This document shows, in pieces, positions 1 through 5,396 of a stretch of 5,396 nt of DNA. Position numbers and translations under genes: made by a program. Origin of the DNA: Flavobacteriales bacterium (lineage in GTDB: Bacteria; Bacteroidota; Bacteroidia; Flavobacteriales; UA16); contig JAURKF010000266.1 in assembly GCA_030831885.1 (NCBI GenBank), positions 1 to 5,396 of the forward strand, in the 5' to 3' direction. The stretch's first letter is position 1, and the number at the start of each line of letters is the position of its first letter. The notes under the pieces were generated by a model. That model was not told the DNA's origin. It did no database searches and saw only the letters and a program-made list of their open reading frames with translations.

Positions 1-1
1 G

Positions 2-1291
2 CGTGGACTGAAGAGATTGGAAGTGAAAGGAGACAAGGAATTGGTTGAAGCAGATTTCAATCGTTGGGTAAATGCCAATGCCAATGCTAAATCGAAATAC
101 AGTGAGGCACTCAAGCTCGTTCAGGAATACTACAAAGAATGGGATCCCAATGTGAAGGCGTCGACCTATTCGTCGATGTGTGGCGCAGGCGGAGCCGAAT
201 TTATGGGATTTGCCGCGGGAATGGGTGATGCCATCAAGAAGGCACTTGCCGAAACGGATGAGGCCAAGCGCAAGGAGGCCCTAGCCGGACTTGATGCAGA
301 GATTGAATCTTTCTTTAAGGAATATGATGCTTCTACCGATAAAGTAGTGTTTGTGAATTTGACCAAGTTGTATCGCGAACGAATTCAGACTGATCGCCCA
401 AGCTGGCATGAAATGTTGGATGGCAAGTATAAGGGTGATGCGCAGCTTTTTGCTGATAAATTGTTTGAGACATCTATGTTCACCGATAAGAATCGTTTGA
501 AGGAGTTCCTCAAGAAGCCCAATGCCAAGGCTATTGATAAGGATATGGCGTTTATAGCTGCATCCAGTTCAATGGAGCACGCGATGAAGTTCCGTGGCAT
601 GAATCCTCAGCAGAAATTCAACAAAGGAATGCGTCAGTTTGTAGCAGGCTTGCGCGAAATGAGCCCCGCTAAAACATTTGCACCAGATGCCAACAGCACT
701 ATGCGTATTACCTATGGTGTGGTGGATGATTACAAGGCTGCCGATGCCGTGCGTTACGATTATTACACTACTGCGGCGGGTATTATGGAGAAGCGTGACA
801 ACACCAATCCTGAATTTGTTGTTCCTGATAAACTTGCTGCGTTGATTCAAAACAAGGATTTTGGTCGTTATGCCAATAGCAAGGGTGAATTACCGACCTG
901 TTTTATTCATAACCTAGATATTACCGGAGGTAATTCGGGTAGCCCTGTAATTGATGGTGATGGAAACATCGTTGGTATCGCATTCGATGGCAACTGGGAG
1001 GCGATGAGCGGCGACATTGCATTTGAACCGGAATTGCAGCGCACCATTTCTGTTGACATTCGCTATGTACTTTTCATCGTAGAAAAGCTGATGGGTGGTA
1101 AGAATATCATCGATGAATTGAAGTTTGTGAAGAAGGCACCGAAGATGGTGACAGCTCCTGTTGTTCCTGATCAATCAGCACAGCCCGCTGTTGACCAGAG
1201 TAAGAAGACCCCAATTGAAGTGCGCGATCCTCAGGGAGGAAATGCTCCACAGAAGGCTCCGAAACCTACTATTCAACCCAAGAAGAATTAA
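2..1291 (+). CDS. S46 family dipeptidyl-peptidase, DPP7-like (5'-truncated by window edge)
   Basis: C-terminal 429 residues of an exported serine exopeptidase that removes dipeptides from the N-terminus of oligopeptides; in Bacteroidota these enzymes act in the periplasm in peptide nutrition. The frame is open to the left edge, so the true start, signal peptide and catalytic His and Asp lie outside; family members are about 700-720 residues. Seen here: a helical, charged first half matching the family's inserted helical domain, then the nucleophile motif TGGNSGSPV with the catalytic Ser codon at 935-937. Eighteen residues later comes AFDGNWEAMSGD. In characterised S46 enzymes the Asp at this site helps bind the substrate amino terminus, and the next residue is Gly in DPP7/DAP BII but Arg in the acidic-specific DPP11. 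Gly here (989-991) suggests DPP7-like preference for hydrophobic or broad P1 residues. The conserved RTISVDIRYVLF block follows. A 53-residue Pro/Lys/Ala/Gln-rich tail ends the protein. Family call very secure; specificity is inferred. Confidence 0.95.
   Translation, partial: RGLKRLEVKGDKELVEADFNRWVNANANAKSKYSEALKLVQEYYKEWDPNVKASTYSSMCGAGGAEFMGFAAGMGDAIKKALAETDEAKRKEALAGLDAEIESFFKEYDASTDKVVFVNLTKLYRERIQTDRPSWHEMLDGKYKGDAQLFADKLFETSMFTDKNRLKEFLKKPNAKAIDKDMAFIAASSSMEHAMKFRGMNPQQKFNKGMRQFVAGLREMSPAKTFAPDANSTMRITYGVVDDYKAADAVRYDYYTTAAGIMEKRDNTNPEFVVPDKLAALIQNKDFGRYANSKGELPTCFIHNLDITGGNSGSPVIDGDGNIVGIAFDGNWEAMSGDIAFEPELQRTISVDIRYVLFIVEKLMGGKNIIDELKFVKKAPKMVTAPVVPDQSAQPAVDQSKKTPIEVRDPQGGNAPQKAPKPTIQPKKN
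1130..1288 (+). other. Low-complexity, basic Pro-rich C-terminal tail of the S46 peptidase
   Basis: After the usual end of the S46 fold (the IIDELKFV segment) the reading frame runs on for 53 residues containing 10 Pro, 9 Lys, 6 Ala and several Gln, with no hydrophobic core pattern, so it is probably disordered. It lacks the PNP, YDxxGR and LPxGxY motifs of a T9SS sorting domain and has no membrane segment. Its role is unknown; peptidoglycan or envelope tethering or a flexible spacer are guesses. Confidence 0.7.
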
Positions 1292-1310
1292 GTTTCATTT
1301 GCTAAAAAAG

Positions 1311-1343
1311 AAAGAGGCTGCCTAGTGGGCAGCCTCTTTTTTT
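1311..1343. terminator. Bidirectional intrinsic terminator between convergent S46 and mdh genes
   Basis: A perfect 12-bp stem (1311-1322 pairing with 1328-1339) with a 5-nt loop (TAGTG) is followed on the plus strand by a continuous T-run over 1337-1343. On the minus strand the same stem is followed by C and then six T (complement of the A-run 1304-1309). It lies 19 nt after the S46 stop and 33 nt beyond the mdh stop, so it can serve both genes. Rho-independent structure is seen directly; use in both directions is inferred. Confidence 0.9.
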
Positions 1344-1376
1344 AATGTGATTTCTTTTCAGAAAATTTTGCCAGTA

Positions 1377-2315
1377 TTAGGCGTTCGCATTCATGTTGTC
1401 CAGCACGTTCATTACTTCCTTTACTGCTTTTGCTGAAGAATTCAGCAATGCTTTCTCACTTTCGTTGAGTTGAAGTTCGATGATTTTCTCTACACCATTT
1501 TTTCCCAACACTACAGGAACACCGAGGTAGATATCTTTCAATCCGTATTCACCCTGCAGCCATACGCAGCATGGGAATATGCGCTTTTGATCGCGAACGA
1601 TGGCTTCTACCATTTGTGCCGCAGCAGCACCCGGAGCGTACCAGGCAGAGGTGCCAAGTAGGTTCACGATTTCACCGCCGCCTGTTTTGGTGCGCTCTAC
1701 TATGGCGTTCAATTTTTCCTCTGCAATCAATTCAGTAACCGGAATTCCACCAACAGTGGTGTAGCGAGGAAGAGGTACCATGGTGTCGCCATGACCACCC
1801 ATGAGAACGGCTTGAATGTCTTTGGGTGAGCAGTTGAGTGCTTCCGCCAAAAATGCGCGATAGCGAGCTGTGTCGAGAATACCTGCCATACCGAATACAC
1901 GGCTGCGATCAACCTTGGCGGTCAAGTATGCGCAGTAGGTCATTACGTCGAGCGGGTTGCTCACTACAATGATTTTCGCGTTGGGTGAATACTTGATGAC
2001 GTTTTCTGTAACGGTCTTTACGATGCCCGCGTTAGTAGCGATCAAATCGTCGCGGCTCATACCCGGTTTGCGAGGCAGACCGGAAGTTATTACAACAACA
2101 TCCGAGTCGGCTGTCTTGCTGTAATCATCGGTGCTACCGATGGTGCGGCTGTCGTACAGATTAATGGGGGCGGTTTGCCAAATGTCGAGCGCTTTGCCTT
2201 CTGCGAAATTAGGCTTGATATCGACCAGCACAATTTCGTTGGCAATCTCGCGGTGAGCGAGCACATCAGCACAGGTAGCGCCTACGTTGCCTGCACCTAC
2301 TACGGTTACTTTCAT
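1377..2315 (-). CDS. mdh: Malate dehydrogenase, NAD-dependent (LDH-like MDH family)
   Basis: Cytosolic enzyme that interconverts (S)-malate and oxaloacetate with NAD+/NADH in the TCA cycle. The product is 312 residues, the normal length for the LDH-like MDH group, which is usually tetrameric. The Rossmann motif GAGNVG is at residues 7-12, with Asp32 ending the second strand and favouring NAD over NADP. The mobile loop GLPRKPGMSR (79-88) carries Arg82, the position that separates MDH (Arg) from lactate dehydrogenase (Gln), plus Arg88. Further active-site residues are Asn120, the Asp148/Arg151 pair and catalytic His175 in GGHGD. The frame is open upstream to a GTG at 2429, but those 38 residues are unlike the family and would run through the promoter; the ATG at 2313-2315 puts the Rossmann strand at the N-terminus as expected. 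No clear Shine-Dalgarno; an A-rich leader precedes the ATG, normal for Bacteroidota. It stands alone, divergent from the MORN gene and convergent with the S46 gene. Confidence 0.97.
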   Translation of the reverse strand: MKVTVVGAGNVGATCADVLAHREIANEIVLVDIKPNFAEGKALDIWQTAPINLYDSRTIGSTDDYSKTADSDVVVITSGLPRKPGMSRDDLIATNAGIVKTVTENVIKYSPNAKIIVVSNPLDVMTYCAYLTAKVDRSRVFGMAGILDTARYRAFLAEALNCSPKDIQAVLMGGHGDTMVPLPRYTTVGGIPVTELIAEEKLNAIVERTKTGGGEIVNLLGTSAWYAPGAAAAQMVEAIVRDQKRIFPCCVWLQGEYGLKDIYLGVPVVLGKNGVEKIIELQLNESEKALLNSSAKAVKEVMNVLDNMNANA

Positions 2316-2334
2316 GGTTGAATTTTTTAGGGAT

Positions 2335-2354
2335 CGATCAAAACAGAATGATCG
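2335..2354. repeat. Short inverted repeat in the mdh leader/start region
   Basis: CGATCA (2335-2340) and TGATCG (2349-2354) form a perfect 6-bp inverted repeat with an 8-nt spacer. It lies between the mdh promoter candidate and the mdh start, about where transcription would begin. It could be an operator half-site pair or a weak leader hairpin, but an arm this short can arise by chance. Confidence 0.3.
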
Positions 2355-2359
2355 GCGCG

Positions 2360-2389
2360 CAAAATTAGTGAGCAATTTTACTTGGACAA
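2360..2389 (-). promoter_or_regulatory. Candidate Bacteroidota-type promoter of mdh
   Basis: Read on the minus strand, a TTG (complement of 2387-2389) is followed after 19 nt by TAATTTTG (complement of 2360-2367). This fits the Bacteroidota vegetative promoter consensus of TTG about 19-21 nt before TAnnTTTG. Transcription would begin a few bases downstream, near 2353, giving a leader of roughly 40 nt before the mdh ATG. The match is seen directly; activity is inferred. Confidence 0.6.
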
Positions 2390-2413
2390 CTGCCGTTCTT
2401 TTGCACAAGTGCC

Positions 2414-2442
2414 TTGGATTTTCCCACACTTGGTGAATTTTG
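2414..2442 (+). promoter_or_regulatory. Weak candidate promoter for the MORN-repeat/subtilase operon
   Basis: On the plus strand TTG (2414-2416) is followed after 18 nt by GAATTTTG (2435-2442), one base off the TAnnTTTG consensus. It lies 28-40 nt before the likely starts of the MORN-repeat gene, in the only intergenic space upstream of that gene. The position is sensible but the match is imperfect, so the call is tentative. Confidence 0.35.
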
Positions 2443-2482
2443 CTTTTCCGGGGCGATCTTTGAACCGATAATGATTAGGCCA

Positions 2483-3532
2483 ATGAAGTATATACAACTC
2501 GCAATATGGATGTTGATTTCGTCCGTACTGATTGCTCAACCCAAGCCGGGTGTGCAATTTCCTGTGGGGCAGCCTGGAGTGGATTTCAACAAGAAGGACG
2601 CAAAAGGCAAGCGCGATGGGGTATGGGTGCAGCAATGGAAAGATACTCGCAATCTGCTTTACAAAGGCCAGTATGAACACGGCAAACCTGTAGGCACTTG
2701 GCAGCGATTCTATTCGGATGGTGCGTTATCGGCAACTATGAATCACGTCCAAGATACCACCATAATTGATGCGGTGTTTTTTCACCCGGATGGAATCACA
2801 AAGGCGTCTGAAGGTCGTTTTGTAAAAAAACGTAAGGATGGAAACTGGCGAATATGGAATGAATCGGGCAAAATGATCTCTGACGAGAATTATAAGGATT
2901 CTCTGTTGAATGGAACGTGCAAGTACTTCTTTGATTCCGGCCAGCTTTTGAAGCTGGAAACATATTCATTGGGAAGACTTGAAGGTCCTTTTACAGAATA
3001 TTATATCGATGGAAAGAAACGCTCAGAGGGCACTAATTTGGGCGGCAGCAGAGACGGAGCGTTCAAGCAGTGGCATGAATCGGGGGCCAAGGATTGTGAG
3101 GGGAAATACATAAAGGGACTGGAGGATGGTACTTGGTATTACTATTATCCCGATGGCAGACTCAAAATCTCAGTTCTCTACAAACTTGGAAAGGAGACTA
3201 AGCGCAAGTATGAGAATGGAACATTCAAAGAATATTATGATACTCAAATTCCAAAATCAGAATATTCCTACGACAATGGACTGAAGAACGGGCCATTTAC
3301 AGAGTGGTACGACAAGGGTCAGTTTATTCAGGTGCCCGGATCAAAGGAAGATCAGGAGCAAGGAATCGTTTATCGTGAAAAGTTGGATGGAACGCAAATT
3401 CGAATGAAAGGCGATTATATCGACGATAAGTTGGAAGGTGAGGTTGTCTTTTATCGCGAGAATGGTAGTATTGAAAAGGTGGAAGAATGGGCAGATGGAA
3501 AGTTGGTGAATACACGTGCCGTTCCCAAGTAG
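2483..3532 (+). CDS. Exported MORN-variant (YwqK-type) repeat protein
   Basis: A 349-residue predicted exported protein. Residues 1-18 form a signal peptide (Lys2, hydrophobic core ending in SSVLIA) with likely cleavage before Gln19; there is no lipobox Cys. From about residue 46 to 342 it consists of some 12 MORN-variant repeats of the kind G-x-W/F-x-x-Y/W-Y-x-D/S-G-x-x..., aromatic- and Gly-rich beta-hairpin units (MORN_2 family). Repeat-opening Gly residues fall at 46, 71, 120, 144, 168, 192, 216, 246, 270, 294 and 319, with a degenerate unit at 97; most steps are exactly 24 residues. Such proteins are common in Bacteroidota and are often labelled 'toxin-antitoxin system YwqK family antitoxin', but no partner toxin is present, so I do not adopt that function. 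An in-frame ATG at 2471 would add MIRP before the same signal peptide and is a real alternative; the TTG at 2414 is unlikely. The stop lies 17 nt before the subtilase start, suggesting one transcript. Function unknown; a binding or scaffold role at the envelope is a guess. Confidence 0.88.
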   Translation: MKYIQLAIWMLISSVLIAQPKPGVQFPVGQPGVDFNKKDAKGKRDGVWVQQWKDTRNLLYKGQYEHGKPVGTWQRFYSDGALSATMNHVQDTTIIDAVFFHPDGITKASEGRFVKKRKDGNWRIWNESGKMISDENYKDSLLNGTCKYFFDSGQLLKLETYSLGRLEGPFTEYYIDGKKRSEGTNLGGSRDGAFKQWHESGAKDCEGKYIKGLEDGTWYYYYPDGRLKISVLYKLGKETKRKYENGTFKEYYDTQIPKSEYSYDNGLKNGPFTEWYDKGQFIQVPGSKEDQEQGIVYREKLDGTQIRMKGDYIDDKLEGEVVFYRENGSIEKVEEWADGKLVNTRAVPK

Positions 3533-3549
3533 TCTTATATTCGTATGCT

Positions 3550-5247
3550 ATGAGGCAATGCTTGCTTTACCGCCTGTTTATTCTATGTATGTGCTGCATC
3601 TGCAGTTTTGCTTCGCACGGGCAAACAGCTCCCGGTAAGTATTGGGTAAGGTTTACCGATAAGAACAATTCTCCCTTCAGTATTTCTCGTCCGCAAGAAT
3701 TTCTCTCATGGAAGTGCATTCATCGGCGTGATCGACTTAGCTTAGGCTTTGACGAACGCGATTTGCCCGTGAATCAGGCCTACATCGATGAGGTGTTGTC
3801 GCTTGGGCCCGGCTTGTTGCATCACAAGAGTAAGTGGTTCAACGCAATTACTATCGCAACCGAAGATACCGTTTGGCTCGATGCGGTGAGGCAATTGCCT
3901 TTTGTTGCAGAGGTGAAGGCGTGTGTGGTGAGCCAGCATCAGAGCGGTTATTTCCCGGATAAATATGCTATCGAAAACAGAACGGAAAGAGCCCAATTCA
4001 ACAACATTGCGTGCGATTCATTTCCACTTTACGGATTGGCATCGCGTCAAATTGAAATGCTGAATTTACAGTGGCTTCACAGCCTGGGCTTTCAAGGTGC
4101 GGGAATCGATATCGCGCAGATGGATGCCGGGTGGAGCAGGGCCGATCAGTTGCCTGTGTTCGAGCGATTGCGCGATGAAGGCCGCATTAAGATGACACGC
4201 GATTTTGTTTTTCCTGAGAATCCGAATGTCTATACCTACAACAGCCATGGCACTTCGGTGCTGAGCATTATGACGGGGTGGCTGCCGGGTGAGTTGGTAG
4301 GCGCTGCACCCGAAGCCAATTATTATCTGTTCCGCACGGAGGACCCGTTTAGCGAGTTTCCGGTGGAAACCGACAACTGGGTGGCCGCTGCCGAGTTGTG
4401 CGATAGCCTGGGGATTGACATCATTAACTCCAGCCTTGGCTATTCAGAGTTTGATGATCCCGCATACAATTTCACCTACGCCGATATGAACGGACAAGTG
4501 GTGCATTGCAGCATTGCCGCCGCCATTGCGGCATCCAAAGGTATATTGGTGGTGAATAGCGCCGGAAATTCGGGCGATGATCCATGGCATTACCTCACAG
4601 CTCCTTCCGATGCCGATGGAATTCTGTGTGTGGGAGCAGTCGATGCGAATGGTCATCACGCGTGGTTTAGTAGTTATGGTCCTGCCTCGGACGGACGCGT
4701 GAAACCCGATGTCTCGGCGATGGGACGCCTTACAGCGTATGCCACGCAAGATTCTTCAGTCTCAGTAGGCAATGGAACCTCCTTCAGTTCGCCAATGATT
4801 GCTGCAGCTTCTGCATGCTTGTATCAGGCCTTTCCCAATGCTTCGCCGCAGGCATTGCGCGATGCGATAATTCGCAGCGCGTCCATGTATAATGCGCCTT
4901 CCGATTCGCTGGGCTATGGCATTCCCAATTACTACCGGGCTTGGCAGTTGCTTCGTGGCGACGTTCCCGAGGTGGGTGATTTTGGCGCATCGGCGTTTCC
5001 GAATCCGTGCTCCAATTCATTGCGCGTTACGCTCGACGATGCCAAATCGTGCGAAGTGGAATATGCTATTTACGATGCGCTCGGCCGACGTGTGTATGCA
5101 AGCAGCGGTATGGTAATTACCGATGGGCATGGTACCTTCTCGCTCGATGATGCGGCGGCTAAGTTGCCGGGCGGTCATTACACGTTGCATGTGCACTGGG
5201 AATTGAGAAATTCGATTGTTTCATTCACTAAAATATCCACTCCATGA
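3550..5247 (+). CDS. Secreted subtilisin-family (S8) serine protease with T9SS type-A sorting domain
   Basis: A 565-residue secreted endopeptidase. Residues 1-24 are a signal peptide with an unusually Cys-rich core, probably cut before Gln25. Residues about 28-165 form an N-terminal region beginning KYWVRFTDK, as in Bacteroidota S8 proteases, probably a pro-domain or inhibitor-like segment. The catalytic domain (about 170-470) has all key residues: Asp192 in IAQMDAGW, His233 in NSHGTSV, oxyanion Asn340 in NSAGNSG and nucleophile Ser411 in NGTSFSSP. Residues about 483-565 form a type-A T9SS C-terminal domain, with FPNP (483-486), YDALGRRVY (508-516) and LPGGHYTLHV (539-548). In the family this tail directs passage across the outer membrane and is then removed, leaving the enzyme outside the cell or anchored on its surface. 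The ATG at 3550 was chosen because it starts the signal peptide; the frame is open upstream only inside the MORN gene. It follows that gene by 17 nt, and its TGA overlaps the next ATG. Confidence 0.95.
   Translation: MRQCLLYRLFILCMCCICSFASHGQTAPGKYWVRFTDKNNSPFSISRPQEFLSWKCIHRRDRLSLGFDERDLPVNQAYIDEVLSLGPGLLHHKSKWFNAITIATEDTVWLDAVRQLPFVAEVKACVVSQHQSGYFPDKYAIENRTERAQFNNIACDSFPLYGLASRQIEMLNLQWLHSLGFQGAGIDIAQMDAGWSRADQLPVFERLRDEGRIKMTRDFVFPENPNVYTYNSHGTSVLSIMTGWLPGELVGAAPEANYYLFRTEDPFSEFPVETDNWVAAAELCDSLGIDIINSSLGYSEFDDPAYNFTYADMNGQVVHCSIAAAIAASKGILVVNSAGNSGDDPWHYLTAPSDADGILCVGAVDANGHHAWFSSYGPASDGRVKPDVSAMGRLTAYATQDSSVSVGNGTSFSSPMIAAASACLYQAFPNASPQALRDAIIRSASMYNAPSDSLGYGIPNYYRAWQLLRGDVPEVGDFGASAFPNPCSNSLRVTLDDAKSCEVEYAIYDALGRRVYASSGMVITDGHGTFSLDDAAAKLPGGHYTLHVHWELRNSIVSFTKISTP
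4998..5244 (+). other. T9SS type-A C-terminal sorting domain of the subtilase
   Basis: The last 82 or so residues carry the ordered Por-secretion-tail motifs: FPNP at the start, a central YDALGRRVY, then LPGGHYTLHV, and a final strand ending FTKIS. Order, spacing and C-terminal position match the type-A domain recognised by the T9SS translocon and removed by the PorU sortase in family members. It predicts that the host encodes a T9SS elsewhere. Confidence 0.9.
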
Positions 5248-5396
5248 GACTTGTTTTTACTACGCTTTGTTTGCTGATGGTTGGTTCGGTGTTCGCCCAG
5301 TTTGCTGTGGGACATCACAGCGCATCCTTCAACGATCCAAGTCGAAATAGGTCGATAACGTGCGAGATTTATTATCCCGCCACTACTGCGGGTGAC
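5244..5396 (+). CDS. Exported alpha/beta hydrolase-like protein, N-terminus only (3'-truncated by window edge)
   Basis: The first 51 residues of a gene that runs off the right edge. The ATG at 5244 overlaps the subtilase stop (ATGA), which suggests translational coupling and makes this start convincing. Residues 1-18 are a signal peptide (Arg2, hydrophobic core, ending GSVFA) with likely cleavage before Gln19. The mature start, VGHHSASFNDPSR followed by a CEIYYPA segment, resembles the N-terminal strands of secreted alpha/beta hydrolases of the dienelactone-hydrolase/PAF-acetylhydrolase group, whose members carry a similar F-x-D-x-x-R...E-I/L-Y-Y-P-A pattern. The nucleophile elbow, acid and His would lie beyond the window, so enzyme activity cannot be confirmed here. 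The export and coding calls are firm; the family call is moderate and rests on pattern memory. Confidence 0.6.
   Translation, partial: MRLVFTTLCLLMVGSVFAQFAVGHHSASFNDPSRNRSITCEIYYPATTAGD

Noticed and set aside
1377..2315. Lactate dehydrogenase instead of malate dehydrogenase
   Set aside because: The mobile loop has Arg82 where LDH has Gln, and the loop sequence GLPRKPGMSR is that of MDH.
2316..2429. N-terminal extension of mdh to a GTG at 2427-2429, adding 38 residues
   Set aside because: The extra residues do not resemble any MDH N-terminus, would cover the TTG/TAATTTTG promoter boxes, and the ATG at 2313-2315 gives the normal 312-residue length with the Rossmann strand at the start.
2378..2680. 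Open frame of 100 codons on the minus strand overlapping the mdh upstream region and the MORN gene
   Set aside because: It is antisense to a well-supported coding region, shows no recognisable motif, and would run across the divergent promoter region.
2483..3532. MORN/YwqK protein as the antitoxin of a toxin-antitoxin pair
   Set aside because: The product is exported by a signal peptide and its neighbours are a housekeeping mdh and a secreted protease. No small toxin gene is adjacent, so the family label does not show function here.
3536..3543. TATATTCG resembling a TAnnTTTG promoter box between the MORN and subtilase genes
   Set aside because: It has one mismatch and ends only 6 nt before the subtilase ATG, leaving almost no leader; the tight spacing favours an operon instead.
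4444..4749. Open frame of 101 codons on the minus strand inside the subtilase gene
   Set aside because: It lies opposite the catalytic domain, including the oxyanion Asn segment, so it is a shadow of conserved coding sequence.
4892..5116. Plus-strand 74-codon frame within the end of the subtilase gene
   Set aside because: It overlaps the T9SS domain in another frame and its product has no credible domain or signal.

Overview
The window looks like chromosomal DNA from a member of the Bacteroidota, probably an environmental Flavobacteriia- or Sphingobacteriia-type lineage. Four things point there. An S46 dipeptidyl-peptidase is present. A secreted subtilase carries a type IX secretion (T9SS) type-A C-terminal sorting domain. 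The exported proteins have signal peptides predicted to be cut just before Gln. Upstream of mdh there is a TTG-N19-TAATTTTG box that fits the Bacteroidota promoter consensus (TTG / TAnnTTTG), with no strong Shine-Dalgarno sequence. The genus cannot be told from this sequence alone.

Layout: (1) positions 2-1291, plus strand: the 3' part of an S46 dipeptidyl-peptidase gene, cut by the left edge. The catalytic Ser motif and a DPP7-type Asp-Gly specificity pair are visible, and a basic Pro-rich tail follows the enzyme domain. (2) 1311-1343: a strong hairpin with T-runs on both sides, probably a bidirectional terminator shared by the two convergent genes. (3) 1377-2315, minus strand: a complete NAD-dependent malate dehydrogenase (mdh). 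(4) 2316-2482: a divergent intergenic region with a good mdh promoter candidate, a weaker one facing right, and a small inverted repeat. (5) 2483-3532, plus strand: an exported protein made almost entirely of about 12 MORN-variant (YwqK-type) repeats. (6) 3550-5247, plus strand: a secreted subtilisin-family (S8) protease with an intact D-H-N-S active-site set and a T9SS tail. (7) 5244-5396, plus strand: the 5' end of an exported protein whose start resembles alpha/beta hydrolases of the dienelactone-hydrolase/PAF-acetylhydrolase kind, cut by the right edge.

Genes 5 to 7 lie on one strand with a 17-nt gap and then a 4-nt ATGA overlap, so they are probably co-transcribed as a cell-envelope/secretion operon. 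The S46 enzyme is also exported in its family, so the window is rich in envelope peptidases around one housekeeping TCA-cycle gene. There is no mobile element, CRISPR array, tRNA or rRNA, and no gene-free stretch over 300 bases. I see no convincing novel defence or mobile system. The more interesting points are the regular 24-residue repeat array, its operon with a T9SS subtilase and a hydrolase, and the unusual S46 tail.
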